Notes: generated by a model not told the origin, from the sequence alone. Positions 10,396-20,008 are shown, counted from the first letter of the stretch. The stretch is 64,000 nucleotides of DNA from Stenotrophomonas maltophilia (GCF_002799245.1 NZ_NEQV01000001.1:799000-862999), one strand, 5' to 3'. Numbers and translations: made by a program.

Positions 10396-11612
10396 CCCAG
10401 CGTGTCCTGATCCTGGAAGACCAGCCGTTCCAGCGTGGTTTTCTGGCCAATCTGTTCGGCAGCCACGCCGGCGTCCAGGTGGATGCCTGCGAAGACGTGG
10501 ATGCCGCCATCGCGCTGTGCGCCTGCCAGCCCTACGACCTGGTGGTCAGTGACCTGCTGATGCCCGGGCAGGACGGCATCCAGTTCATCCAGGCACTGGC
10601 GGCGCAGCCGCGCCCGCCGCGCCTTGCCGTGGTCAGCGCGGCACCGCGCCGGATGATGACCTCGGCACGGCTGATGGCCGAATCGCTGGGGCTGGATGTG
10701 GTCGGCCTGCTGCCCAAGCCGGTGGCGGCCGCCGACGTGGACGCGCTGTTCGAGGCCCTGGCGCAGGCGCGTCCGGCCAGCGACGAGGCCCCCTCGCGTG
10801 CGGCGGCCGCCCCCGAACCGGATGCATCGCAGCTGCGCCAGGCCATGGCCGATGGCAGCCTGACGGCGTGGTTCCAACCGAAGAAGTCACTGCAGTCCGG
10901 GCGGGTGGTGGCGGCCGAAGCACTGGTGCGCTGGCGCCATCCACGACTGGGTACGTTGGCCGCCGGCAGTTTCCTGCCGGCGATCTGCCGCTACGGGCTG
11001 GAGGGCGACCTGTTGCGGATGATGCTCAAGGCCAGCATCAGCGCACAGGCACGTTGGCGCAAGCAGGGCTTCCGGGTGCCGGTGTCGATCAACCTGCCGC
11101 CTCACCTGCTGGAGCAGTCGGACCTGCCCGATGAGCTGCTGGCGCTGACCCTGGCCCACGGCGGCACACCCGGCGAGTTGTGCTTCGAACTGATGGAGAA
11201 CAGCACCACGCGGCACGTCAGCGACTTCTATGCCGGTGCCTGCCGCCTGCGCATGAAGGGCTTCGGCCTGGCCCAGGATGATTTCGGGCAGGGCCTGAGC
11301 TCGGTCCACAACCTGGTCAACACCCCCTTCACCGAGGTCAAGATCGACCGCGCGCTGGTCAGCGGCTGCGCCCGTGACCCGGCCCTGCACCTGACCCTGT
11401 CGACGGTGATCGCGCTGGCCAACCAGCTGGGCCTGACCATCGTGGCCGAAGGCGTGGAAAGCGATGCCGACCTGGCCGCACTGCGGCAGCTGGGGTGCAG
11501 CCAGGTGCAGGGTTTCCTGATCTCGCAGGCGCTGCCGTCGGACGAGTTCACCCGCCTGCTGGACGAGGAAGCACCGCAACTGGATGAAAGACCGCGGGCG
11601 GCCCCGCGCTGA
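10392..11612 (+). CDS. Response regulator with EAL domain (c-di-GMP phosphodiesterase)
   Basis: This 406-residue protein joins a receiver (about 1-125, phosphoacceptor Asp54 in VVSDLLMPGQDG) to an EAL domain (about 155-395) that cuts cyclic di-GMP to pGpG. The expected catalytic and metal residues are present: Glu176 of EALVRW, the Asn of SINLPP, the Glu of FELMEN, the Asp pair of QDDFGQG, the Lys of VKIDR and the Glu of VAEGVE, so it should be active. It shares ATGA with the upstream kinase gene, which points to coupled expression and control by that kinase. The order resembles VieS-VieA of Vibrio cholerae, but there is no DNA-binding domain at the end. Confidence 0.92.
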   Translation: MTQRVLILEDQPFQRGFLANLFGSHAGVQVDACEDVDAAIALCACQPYDLVVSDLLMPGQDGIQFIQALAAQPRPPRLAVVSAAPRRMMTSARLMAESLGLDVVGLLPKPVAAADVDALFEALAQARPASDEAPSRAAAAPEPDASQLRQAMADGSLTAWFQPKKSLQSGRVVAAEALVRWRHPRLGTLAAGSFLPAICRYGLEGDLLRMMLKASISAQARWRKQGFRVPVSINLPPHLLEQSDLPDELLALTLAHGGTPGELCFELMENSTTRHVSDFYAGACRLRMKGFGLAQDDFGQGLSSVHNLVNTPFTEVKIDRALVSGCARDPALHLTLSTVIALANQLGLTIVAEGVESDADLAALRQLGCSQVQGFLISQALPSDEFTRLLDEEAPQLDERPRAAPR

Positions 11613-11736
11613 CACGGATTCCACGGCGGCTTCACGAAACCATCAAGTGGCATTGACGATCCTGTCTGTGCAGTGGCGGCAGACTTTGCGCCACCGCCAC
11701 CGGTGTCGCTGCCCGCCCCCTGCTCCGAGACCTGCC

Positions 11737-14700
11737 ATGCCGGCCGAGGCCGCTCCTGTACGCCGACTCGCTCGCCGCTCGCTGCGCGTCCACGCCCTGC
11801 TGATCGGCGTGGTGGTGCTGGCGACCCTGCAGGCCGGACTGCTGCTGTCGGCCGGCACGCAGCTGTTGAACGAAGAGCGCAGCAAGATCGAGTACCACTT
11901 CCGCCGCCTGGACGGCACGCTGCGCGAGCAGGAGCGTTTCCTGCGCCAGTGGCGGCTGCATGATGTCGGCGCACGCGGGCAGCCGGTTGCCGATGCCAGC
12001 GTGGAGCTGCAACGCGGGCCGTTGTTCGCCAACTTCGCGGTGATCGGAAGCGAGGGCGCCAGTCTTTCGCCACCGACCGAGCTGGGCGACCGTTTCCTGC
12101 GCTTCTACGGCACCTTCTGGTCGGCCTCGCGCTACCCACCACCACAATGCCTGCTGGTCGATGGCCAGGGCACACGCGGGCTGCTGGCACCGGTACAGAT
12201 CGCGGGTGCCGATGCGAGCCAGAACAGCCCGCACCACCTGCGCCCGGCGATCGCCGATATCCACCGGGTTCTGGGTACGCGGCCCGCGCTGCAGCGCGGC
12301 GGCATCGTCTGGGTAGGCGTGCCGTGGCGCGACCGCCAGACCTGGCTGCTGGCCATCGCCCACGCCCCGCAGGATGCACGCCTGTGGGGGGAGGACGGCG
12401 GGAATTCACAGGCCGCGCTGGCCTGCCTGCTCGATCCGGCGCGTGTCGATGACTACCGGCAGGTGCTGGGTGTTCCGGTATTCCAGCGCTTGTCGTTGTT
12501 CGATGCCGATGGCCAGCGCCTGCTGGGCGATGCCGCGGACGCCAGCGACGCTGGCACCTCCTGGCAGGCAGGCCTGCAAGGCCTGCAGTTCCGCATGCGC
12601 AGCGAGCGCGGCTGGCTGGCGGTGTACCACGTCAGCTGGCGGCAGGTATTCCAGCACCCACAGGGGCCCCTGCTCGGCGCGACCGTGGTGGCCCTGCTGC
12701 TGGCGTTGGGTGGCACGCTGGTGCTGCGCGCGTACCGGCGTTCGGTCATCGAGCCGCTGCGCAGCAACCACGCGCGCCTGCTCGAAAGCGAAGCCTTCAG
12801 CCGCACCATCCTGGACAACGCGCCGATCGGGTTGTGCCTGCTGCGCCGTACCGATGGCAATGTGCTGCTGGACAACACCCTCGCCCGCCGCTGGCTGGGC
12901 GAAGACCATCACACCGGAGGCTGGCATGGCCCCTGGCGGCGCAGCGTGCTGGCCGCTGGAGGCACCACGCTCGGTGATGGGCTGGCCTACACCACCCCCG
13001 AAGGCCGCCACCTGCTGGTGACGGCGACGCCGGCGCGCTATCGCGGCGAGCCGGCGGTGCTGTGCCTGTTCATCGATCTGAGCAGCCAGCACGAAGCCGA
13101 ACAGGTGCTGCAGCAGGCGCGCCGCGCCGCCGACCAGGCCAACCGGGCCAAGAGCCAGTTCCTGGCCACCATGAGCCATGAAATCCGCACGCCGTTGTAC
13201 GGCGTGCTCGGCACCCTCGAACTGCTCGGACTCACGCCACTGGATGCGCGGCAGCAGGACTATCTGGCGACGATCCAGCGTTCGTCCTCGACCCTGATGC
13301 AGCTGATCAGCGACATCCTCGATGTCAGCAAGGCCGAGGCCGGGCAACTGAGCCTGGAGCCCAGCCCGTTCGATCCGGTGCGGCTGACCGAGGATGCGCT
13401 CGACTCGTATGCTGCCGCGGCCGCCAACAAGGGGCTGCAGTTCTACGCCTGCATCGATGCCGACGTGCCCCCGATGGTGTGCGGTGATGCCGCGCGGATC
13501 CGCCAGGTACTCAACAACCTGATCAGCAACGCACTGAAGTTCACTGACAGCGGGCGCGTGGTGGTACGCGTTTCGGCGCGCTGGCAGGAGCAACGCTGCT
13601 GGCTGCAGTGGCAGGTGGCCGATACCGGTATCGGCATTGCCAGCGAACACCAGGCGCACCTGTTCGAGCCGTTCTTCCAGGCCAACCCGGGCACCGATGC
13701 GATGCGGGGCACAGGCCTGGGCCTGGCCATCTGCGCGCATCTTGTGGCGTTGATGGAGGGACAGCTGCGCGTGGTCAGCGAGAGCGGCCTGGGCAGCAGC
13801 TTCAGCGTCGAACTGCCGCTGCCGGCGGCGCCGGCGGATCCGCAGCAATCCCCTGCGCCGCAGCTGCCTGCGGGCCTGCAGGTACAGGTGCGGGGCAGTG
13901 TGCGCGAGCTGGTGCAATCGCTGTGCGAACGCCTGCAGCAGCGTGGTGCACAGGCCAGCGTATACCGGGAGGACAGCGCGGCGGGCTCGCCCCCGACCTT
14001 CGTGCTGCTCGACCTGGTCCTGGACGGCTCGCTGCCGGACGCGGCCGATGGCGCGCACGTGGTCGCCTGCCGCGAAGGAGGCGTGCGGCCCCGGCACATC
14101 GATGGCTTCTGGCAGGTTGGCCTGCACCGGTTCGACGCGATCGTGCTCGCTTTGGCCGCGGCCAGTGGCCAGCCGCTGGCGGCGAGCGCCGAAGGGCGCC
14201 TGCCGACGACGCGCCGTTTCGGCCTGCAGGTGCTGGTGGCCGAGGACAACCCGATCAACCAGGCGATCCTGCGCGACCAGCTGGAACAGCTCGGCTGCCG
14301 CGCCGTGGTCGCCAGCGATGGCAATGAGGCGCTGGGCTACTGGCAGCAGGGCGCGTTCGCGCTGGTGCTGACCGACCTGAACATGCCCGGGATGGATGGC
14401 TATGGCCTGGCCCGTGCCCTGCGGGCCCGCGGTGTCAGCGTGCCGATCCACGGTGCCACCGCCAATGCCGATCCAGCCGAACGCCAACGCTGCCAGGAAT
14501 CGGGCATGCAGGGCGTACTGGTCAAGCCGATCACGCTGGAAGCCCTGCAGCGCCTGCTGACCCGGATCACCCAGAGCGATGCAGCGGTTGCCGCGCCGCC
14601 GCAGGGCCGCGGGCCCGCCGATACGCGCGATGATGATCCGCCGCTGCAGGTTCCCGCAAAAATGCAGGCATTGTTCGTGCAGACCATGCAGGCCGACCTG

Positions 14701-14964
14701 GACAGCCTGCGCCGGTCGATTGCCGCCGCCGACCCTGCACGCGTGGTGCAGGTGCTGCATCGCATCCGTGGCGCATTGGTCATCGTCGGCGCACCCGCGC
14801 TGGTGGACAGCGGCCTGCAGATCGAACACGGCCTTGCTGGCGGCGATGACCTGGCCACCCAGGCGGCTGCGCTTGCCGGCTTCCAGCGACGCCTCGAACA
14901 GTTGCTGCATCCGCTGCTCGGCGCGGCACCCCCTTTCCTACCTGACGACCCGACCCTGCCATGA
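11737..14964 (+). CDS. Hybrid sensor histidine kinase with receiver and HPt domains (BvgS/EvgS/RcsC type)
   Basis: From the ATG at 11737 this is a 1075-residue unorthodox kinase. It has a transmembrane helix near residues 18-40, a periplasmic sensor of about 265 residues, a second helix near 311-330, a PAS-like segment, a dimerisation domain (His481 in [14 protein letters not shown]), an ATPase domain, an ABL-like or degenerate receiver stretch near 715-815, a receiver (Asp880 in [10 protein letters not shown]) and an HPt domain with His1008 in LHRIRGAL. All parts of a His-Asp-His relay are therefore in one chain. It is a paralogue of the kinase at 7624, with many shared segments. The open frame upstream to 11584 overlaps the previous gene and looks non-coding. 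The stop overlaps the next regulator gene by ATGA. Confidence 0.92.
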   Translation: MPAEAAPVRRLARRSLRVHALLIGVVVLATLQAGLLLSAGTQLLNEERSKIEYHFRRLDGTLREQERFLRQWRLHDVGARGQPVADASVELQRGPLFANFAVIGSEGASLSPPTELGDRFLRFYGTFWSASRYPPPQCLLVDGQGTRGLLAPVQIAGADASQNSPHHLRPAIADIHRVLGTRPALQRGGIVWVGVPWRDRQTWLLAIAHAPQDARLWGEDGGNSQAALACLLDPARVDDYRQVLGVPVFQRLSLFDADGQRLLGDAADASDAGTSWQAGLQGLQFRMRSERGWLAVYHVSWRQVFQHPQGPLLGATVVALLLALGGTLVLRAYRRSVIEPLRSNHARLLESEAFSRTILDNAPIGLCLLRRTDGNVLLDNTLARRWLGEDHHTGGWHGPWRRSVLAAGGTTLGDGLAYTTPEGRHLLVTATPARYRGEPAVLCLFIDLSSQHEAEQVLQQARRAADQANRAKSQFLATMSHEIRTPLYGVLGTLELLGLTPLDARQQDYLATIQRSSSTLMQLISDILDVSKAEAGQLSLEPSPFDPVRLTEDALDSYAAAAANKGLQFYACIDADVPPMVCGDAARIRQVLNNLISNALKFTDSGRVVVRVSARWQEQRCWLQWQVADTGIGIASEHQAHLFEPFFQANPGTDAMRGTGLGLAICAHLVALMEGQLRVVSESGLGSSFSVELPLPAAPADPQQSPAPQLPAGLQVQVRGSVRELVQSLCERLQQRGAQASVYREDSAAGSPPTFVLLDLVLDGSLPDAADGAHVVACREGGVRPRHIDGFWQVGLHRFDAIVLALAAASGQPLAASAEGRLPTTRRFGLQVLVAEDNPINQAILRDQLEQLGCRAVVASDGNEALGYWQQGAFALVLTDLNMPGMDGYGLARALRARGVSVPIHGATANADPAERQRCQESGMQGVLVKPITLEALQRLLTRITQSDAAVAAPPQGRGPADTRDDDPPLQVPAKMQALFVQTMQADLDSLRRSIAAADPARVVQVLHRIRGALVIVGAPALVDSGLQIEHGLAGGDDLATQAAALAGFQRRLEQLLHPLLGAAPPFLPDDPTLP

Positions 14965-15602
14965 CCACACGGATCCTCATCGCCGACGACCACCCGATCG
15001 TGCTTGCCGGCATCCGCGACGTACTGGCCGGGGAGCTGGACCTGGACGTCGTCGGCGAAGCGGCCGATCCGGCTACGCTGATCGAGCTGATGACCCGGAC
15101 CCGGCCACAGGCGGTGATCACCGACTACAGCATGCCGGGCGGCGACCGCTTCGGCGACGGCATCAAGCTGATCTCGTTCCTGCGCCGAAGCTTCCCGGAG
15201 ACGCGCCTGCTTGTGCTGACGATGGTGTCCAATCCGTCGCTGGTCGCGGCGATGTATGCCGCCGGCGCCGGCGGTGTGGTGCTCAAGAGCCATGGATTGG
15301 GCAGCCTGGTACAGGCCCTGCGCGTGGTGCTGGCCGACCGCGTCTACCGGCCCCCGGGCCTGCTGCCGGTAGCCGCGAGCGAACCGGCCGATGCCGATGC
15401 GGTCCGTGCGCGCCTGTCGCCGCGCGAGCTGGAAGTGATCCGGCTGTTCACCGGCGGCATGAGCGTGGGCGACATCGCACGCCAGCTGCAACGCAGCGCA
15501 AAGACGGTCAGCACGCAGAAGATCAGCGCGATGCGCAAGCTCGGCGTGGACAGTGACCAGGCGCTGATCGAGTACTGCCTGCAGGCCTCGTTGTTCGCCT
15601 GA
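14961..15602 (+). CDS. NarL/LuxR-family response regulator, RcsB/BvgA-like
   Basis: This 213-residue protein has a receiver with Asp55 (VITDYSMPGG) and a C-terminal helix-turn-helix, about residues 145-205, with LSPRELEVIRLFTGGMSVGD. It is closer to RcsB than to most LuxR types: RFGDGIKLISFLRRSFP, LLVLTMVSNPSL and AKTVSTQKISAMRKLGV match RcsB in order and spacing, from memory of the E. coli protein. ATGA coupling to the HPt-bearing kinase makes that kinase its likely phosphodonor. The dyads at 7572 and 15654 are good candidate binding sites, since this family binds such inverted repeats next to the -35 region. Confidence 0.9.
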   Translation: MTTRILIADDHPIVLAGIRDVLAGELDLDVVGEAADPATLIELMTRTRPQAVITDYSMPGGDRFGDGIKLISFLRRSFPETRLLVLTMVSNPSLVAAMYAAGAGGVVLKSHGLGSLVQALRVVLADRVYRPPGLLPVAASEPADADAVRARLSPRELEVIRLFTGGMSVGDIARQLQRSAKTVSTQKISAMRKLGVDSDQALIEYCLQASLFA

Positions 15603-15623
15603 GGCCCACTCCAGGCTGAATCC

Positions 15624-15648
15624 TGCCGGCCCGGTACCAGGGCCGGCA
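15624..15648. repeat. Palindrome after the response regulator gene
   Basis: TGCCGGCCC and GGGCCGGCA pair over 9 bp around a 7-base loop, 22 bases after the regulator stop. There is no T-run, so it is either a REP-type element or a weak processing/termination hairpin. Confidence 0.5.
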
Positions 15649-15653
15649 ATGGC

Positions 15654-15698
15654 TTTAGGAAACGCCTGATTCCATAGGACGGTGCCGATTTCTAGGCT
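15654..15698 (+). promoter_or_regulatory. Dyad operator and -10 element upstream of the autotransporter gene
   Basis: TTTAGGAAACGCCTGATTCC (15654-15673) matches the site at 7572 at 17 of 20 positions, with TAGGAAAC and CTGATTCC identical. TAGGCT (15693-15698) sits 19 bases downstream, one base off the 20-base gap at 7612, and could be a -10 element. A transcript would start near 15705, giving a leader of about 160 bases to the ATG at 15866. Confidence 0.6.
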
Positions 15699-15865
15699 GG
15701 ACGCATCCCGCCATGGTGCGCCTGCCGGCAGCAACCGCGTCGCCATGGGGGACGGAAGCCCGATGGCGCCTGCAGCTGCCATCGCATGTGGCTTCCGCAG
15801 CGACGCGGCCCTGCCGCGCCAGTTCGCGCAGCCGTGCTGCGCCCTGCCACAGGAAGTCCAACAGC

Positions 15866-18800
15866 ATGTACGCCTCCCCCACCCGGCGCCGCCGTGCGTC
15901 CGCGCGCGCGCGCCTCGCGCCTGCCCCCCTCCTCCCCAGCCTGCTGGCGACCGCCCTGTGGGCGGCACTGCCGGTCCATGCCGCCGATCTGACCGGGCCC
16001 CTGCAGGTCAGCGATGGCAACAGCCTGCAGCTCGGTGCCGACGATGTCCTCACCCATGGCGCAGGCAGCTTCGCGCTGAGTGTCACCGGTGCAGGCAGCA
16101 ACGCACTGATCGACGGCAGCCGCATCAACGTGACCGGCAATGGCAGTGCCGTATCTGCCGCCAATGGCGGCCAGGTGCAGCTGCGCGGCGCCACGCTGTC
16201 CATCGCACCGGCCACCGGTGCGGGTTTCTACGCGCTGTATGCCAATGGTGCCGGCAGCGTGATCGATGCGCGCGATGTCGCCATCGATGCCACGCGCAAC
16301 GGCAGCGGATTCGGCAGCGTGCAGGCCTACAACGGTGGCGTGGTCCGCTACACCGGCGGACGCATCGCGATGACCGGCGGCGTCGGCACTCTGGTTGGGG
16401 CCTCCGGTAATGGAAGCGAGACGCACCTGGACAGCCTGCAGATGAGCGCCGACAGCGGTGCCCGCCTGCGCGCCGACAGCGCCGGCCTGCTGACGATCCG
16501 CAACAGCCGGATCACCCTCGCCCCCGGCGGCATCCTCGCCGGTGTCGCCGTCGATGGCGCGGGCAGCCGCGCCGAGCTGTACGACACCTACATGGACGGC
16601 GGCTGGTTCGATATCGGCAGTGGTGGCAGCGTGCTGCTGGAGAACGTGGAGGCGCACTCGGTGGGTGGCAGCATGCGCCTGCTCGGCAGCAGCATCAGCA
16701 AGACCTATTCCAGCGCGGTGATCAACGGCGGCAGCTTCTACACCGTCGGCGGCTATGGCGTGAACATCAACAACTGGGGCCAGCTGACCGCCCGTGACGC
16801 CGCATTCGATGTTCGCGACGGCTACTCCGGGTTCTGGCTGGCCAGCGATGAGTCGCGCCTGCAGCTGACCGACAGCAGCGTCGATACCTGGACCGACACC
16901 TACGGCTACGGCGTTGAGATCGCTGGCGGCGTCGCCACCGTGCAGGGCGGCCGGATCACCACGCACGGCGATGCGACCTATGGCGTGCGCGTGACCGGTT
17001 CCACCGGCAGTACCGCCAGCCGCATCGAAGCCACCGGCAACGTGATCGAGGTACGCGGCAACGGCGGCGGCGGTGTGTTCATCGGTGGCTCCACCGCCAG
17101 CGCACTGCTCGACACCGTTGCGATCCGCAGCGACGGCGAGAACGTGTTCGGCATCGTGCACATGAACACCGCGCGGCTGACCCAGGCCGACCGCCTGGAC
17201 ATCCGCATGACCGGCAGCAACAGCGGTGGCTACCGCTCCTACCTGACCGCGTTCGGTCCGTACTGGAACCGTGCCACCTTCAACGACAGCCACATCGAGA
17301 CCGCCAGCGGCGCCGCCTTCTGGCTGCAGGGCAGCAACCATGCGTTGACCGTCAACGGCAGCGACGTCACCGCAGGCGACGGCAGCGGCCGCCTGCTGCG
17401 GGTCAGCGACACGGTATTCACCGATGGCAGCAGCGTGGCGACCAGCCGTGTCGATTTCAGCGCCGACGCCAGCACCCTGCGCGGCGACGTGGTGGTCGAC
17501 AGCGCGACGGCTGACGTGCACATGGTGCTGGGCAACGGCACCACGTTCAGCGGTGCCCTGCGCAATGACTCCGGCTACCAGGTCGCACAGCTGGCGCTGG
17601 ATGGCAGCAGCCAGTGGAACGTGCGTGCCAGTTCCAGCGTCGGCGCGCTCGAGCACGCCGGCACCATCGCGTTCGATGCACCGGCGGCGGGTGGCTTCAA
17701 GACCGTCACTGTCAGCGGCGACTACGTGGGCAACGGTGGCCAGTGGATCTTCAACCGCGCGCTGGGCGATGACACTTCGCTGGGCGACCAGCTGGTGATC
17801 AACGGCAACAGCAGCGGCACTGCCAACGTGAGCGTGCGCAATGCCGGCGGTGCCGGTGCACTGACCCAGGAGGGCATCCGCCTGATCACCGTGGCTGGCC
17901 AGTCGGATGCCCAGTTCAGCCTGCAGGGGCGCGCAGTCGCTGGTGCCTACGACTACTTCCTGTTCAAGGGCGGCGTGTCGACTCCGGATGATGGCAACTG
18001 GTACCTGCGTTCGGAATACGTACCGCCGGTCGATCCGCCGGAACCCCCGGTTGATCCGCCGCAGCCGCCGGAACCGCCGGTCGACCCGCCGGGACCGCCG
18101 GGGCCGCCGATCGACCCGCCGTTGCCGCCGGAGCCACCGATCGATCCGCCGTTGCCGCCGGAGCCGCCGATCGATCCGCCGCGCCCGCAGGTGGAACGCC
18201 CGGAACCGGCGGCCTACCTGGCCAACCGCAGCGCCGCGCTGGGCATGTTCCGGCACAGCCTGCACGACCGCGCCGGAGATCCCGCCGCCGAGGCCGGTGC
18301 CAGCAGCGATGCCGTGGCGTGGATGCACCTTCGCAGCGCGCAGCCCGACAGCCACGACCGCAACCGCCAGGTACAGGTCGATGGGCAGATCAGCAGCGTG
18401 CTGGTCGGCGTCGGACGCCGCTTCGAGGTGGGTGGCAGGGGCGAACTGCAGGCGGGCGCAATGCTCGGCCACGGCCGCGCGCGCAATGACAGCCGCTCGC
18501 AGGTAACCGGCTATACCGCGCGTGGCGTGGTCACCGGCACCAGCGTGGGCGCCTATGCCACCTGGCTGCAGGATGCGCGCATGGACGGCGGCGCCTACGT
18601 GGATGGTTGGCTGCAGTACGGCCGTTTCCGCAACAGCGTGCAGGGCGAAGGCCTGCAGAAGGAGCGCTATGACGCGCGCAACTGGAGTGCGTCGGCCGAG
18701 GCCGGCTACGTGCTGCCGCTGCGGCGCACCGTGCAGCGCGGCATCTACCTGGAACCACAGCTGCAGGTGGTGCACAGCCGCTATGACAGCGACCGCGTGG

Positions 18801-19135
18801 TCGAGGCCAACGGCACGGTGGTCGAGGACCGCGGTGGCGGCGAGACCAGCACCCGCCTCGGCCTGCGCCTGTACAGCCGTGGCTTGAGCCCGGCGCAGGG
18901 CCAGGTGCACCCCTACGTGGCGGTGAACTGGTGGTCCGGCGGCAATGGCGCGGGCCTGGCGATGGACGGCGAGCGGCTGCAGCGGCAACTGCCGCGCGAC
19001 ATCTACGAAGCCAAGGCCGGCGTGCAGGTGGACCTGTCCGGCGGCTGGCGCGGCTGGGGTGAATTGAGCCGGCAGCGCGGCGGCATGGGCTTCCGCGACG
19101 TCGGTGCCCAGCTGGGTGTGTCGTACAACTGGTGA
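15866..19135 (+). CDS. Autotransporter adhesin, pertactin-like (type Va secretion)
   Basis: This 1089-residue protein starts at an ATG with ribosome site AGGAAG nine bases before it. A very basic signal peptide (residues 1 to about 39, ending LPVHAAD) is followed by a passenger of about 680 residues with short Gly/Asn/Ser-rich repeats typical of a parallel beta-helix. Next come a proline-rich linker of repeated PPxDPP and PPEPP units (about 721-775) and a C-terminal barrel of about 300 residues ending in VSYNW, with the aromatic last residue expected for outer-membrane insertion. No protease or lipase motif is visible in the passenger. Its place after the kinase-regulator genes, behind a shared dyad, suggests that system controls it, as BvgAS controls pertactin in Bordetella. 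Confidence 0.9.
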   Translation: MYASPTRRRRASARARLAPAPLLPSLLATALWAALPVHAADLTGPLQVSDGNSLQLGADDVLTHGAGSFALSVTGAGSNALIDGSRINVTGNGSAVSAANGGQVQLRGATLSIAPATGAGFYALYANGAGSVIDARDVAIDATRNGSGFGSVQAYNGGVVRYTGGRIAMTGGVGTLVGASGNGSETHLDSLQMSADSGARLRADSAGLLTIRNSRITLAPGGILAGVAVDGAGSRAELYDTYMDGGWFDIGSGGSVLLENVEAHSVGGSMRLLGSSISKTYSSAVINGGSFYTVGGYGVNINNWGQLTARDAAFDVRDGYSGFWLASDESRLQLTDSSVDTWTDTYGYGVEIAGGVATVQGGRITTHGDATYGVRVTGSTGSTASRIEATGNVIEVRGNGGGGVFIGGSTASALLDTVAIRSDGENVFGIVHMNTARLTQADRLDIRMTGSNSGGYRSYLTAFGPYWNRATFNDSHIETASGAAFWLQGSNHALTVNGSDVTAGDGSGRLLRVSDTVFTDGSSVATSRVDFSADASTLRGDVVVDSATADVHMVLGNGTTFSGALRNDSGYQVAQLALDGSSQWNVRASSSVGALEHAGTIAFDAPAAGGFKTVTVSGDYVGNGGQWIFNRALGDDTSLGDQLVINGNSSGTANVSVRNAGGAGALTQEGIRLITVAGQSDAQFSLQGRAVAGAYDYFLFKGGVSTPDDGNWYLRSEYVPPVDPPEPPVDPPQPPEPPVDPPGPPGPPIDPPLPPEPPIDPPLPPEPPIDPPRPQVERPEPAAYLANRSAALGMFRHSLHDRAGDPAAEAGASSDAVAWMHLRSAQPDSHDRNRQVQVDGQISSVLVGVGRRFEVGGRGELQAGAMLGHGRARNDSRSQVTGYTARGVVTGTSVGAYATWLQDARMDGGAYVDGWLQYGRFRNSVQGEGLQKERYDARNWSASAEAGYVLPLRRTVQRGIYLEPQLQVVHSRYDSDRVVEANGTVVEDRGGGETSTRLGLRLYSRGLSPAQGQVHPYVAVNWWSGGNGAGLAMDGERLQRQLPRDIYEAKAGVQVDLSGGWRGWGELSRQRGGMGFRDVGAQLGVSYNW

Positions 19136-19141
19136 TGCGGG

Positions 19142-19176
19142 AAGTGCCCGGCAAGGGAGTGCCGGGCACTTTTTTC
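19142..19176 (+). terminator. Rho-independent terminator of the autotransporter gene
   Basis: AAGTGCCCGGCA (19142-19153) pairs over 12 bp with TGCCGGGCACTT (19160-19171), followed by TTTTT. It begins 6 bases after the stop codon. Confidence 0.92.
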
Positions 19177-19945
19177 CACACGCCACGTGGAAAGCGATGG
19201 GGGTTTGGTGTGGACAAGTGCCCACGAACCGCGCGCAGCAACGGTTTCGAAACGTGGCGAACATTTGTCCACGCGGCACGATCGAGCCTTGTTGAGCCGA
19301 GCCCATGCTCGGCTCACGCCCGTCGCAGCCGAGCATGGGCTCGGCTCTACACCCAGTTCGTCGGTTTTCCACATCCGGCGTGGAAAGCGATGGGAGTTTG
19401 CTGTGGACAAGTGACTGCGAGCATCACACCGCAGGCGTTTCGAAACGTGGTGAAGATTTGTCCACGCTGCACGATCGAGCTCTTGTAGAGCCGAGCCCAT
19501 GCTCGGCTCAAGCCCATCGCAGCCGAGCGTGGGCTCGGCTCTACAGCAGGTTCGTCGGTTTTCCACATCCACTGCCCGCGAGCATCACACCGCAAGCGTT
19601 TTGGAACGTGGCGAACATTTGTCCACGCGACACGATCGAGCTCTTGTAGAGCCGAGCCCATGCTCGGCTCAAGCCCATCGCAGCCGAGCGTGGGCTCGGC
19701 TCTACACGCAGTTCGTGGGTTTTCCACATCCACTGCCCGCGAGCATCACACCGCAAGCGTTTTGAAACGTGGCGAACATTTGTCCACGCGACACGATCGA
19801 GCTCTTGTAGAGCCGAACCCATGCTCGGCTCACGCCCTTCGCAGCCGAGCGTGGGCTCGGCTCTACACGCAGTTCGTGGGTTTTCCACATCCACTGCCGG
19901 CGAACATCACGCCGCAGGCGTTTCGCAATATGGTGTTCTTGTCCA
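19177..19945. repeat. Tandem array of about 161-bp units with SMAG palindromes and DnaA-box-like sites
   Basis: Four related units run head to tail. The GTAGAGCCGA motif (GTTGAGCCGA in the first) begins at 19291, 19485, 19646 and 19807, giving spacings of 194, 161 and 161 bases. Each unit holds an inverted SMAG pair (GAGCCGAGCCCATGCTCGGC, then AGCCGAGC..GGGCTCGGCTCTAC), the 9-mer TTTTCCACA before or after it, and the motif CGAAACGTGGCGAACATTTG followed by TCCACG. TTTTCCACA occurs five times (from 19172, 19365, 19559, 19720 and 19881) and TTGTCCAC six times counting both strands. Short reading frames here follow the repeats and have no ribosome sites, so no gene is called in these 830 bases. 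Confidence 0.85.
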
Positions 19946-20008
19946 TCGCCGCAAACGCGAACGCCCCGCACAAGGCGGGGCGTCCGAAGTCGATCAGCTG
20001 CCGCGGGA

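Noticed and set aside
11613..11736. Third copy of the shared dyad before the second kinase gene
   Set aside because: The gap has GGATTCC but no TAGGAAAC half and no dyad, so the second kinase is more likely read from the upstream promoter.
15692..19372. A 1226-codon open frame on the minus strand opposite the autotransporter gene
   Set aside because: It is rich in His, Ala, Gly and Val without domains, has no ribosome site and mirrors the codon bias of the true gene, as expected for a shadow frame in GC-rich DNA.
19177..19945. CRISPR array
   Set aside because: Units are 161-194 bp with conserved content throughout; there are no short equal repeats with unique spacers and no cas genes.
19187..20008. 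Several 60-140 codon frames in the repeat array
   Set aside because: They repeat with the 161-bp units, exist on both strands and lack ribosome sites and family similarity.
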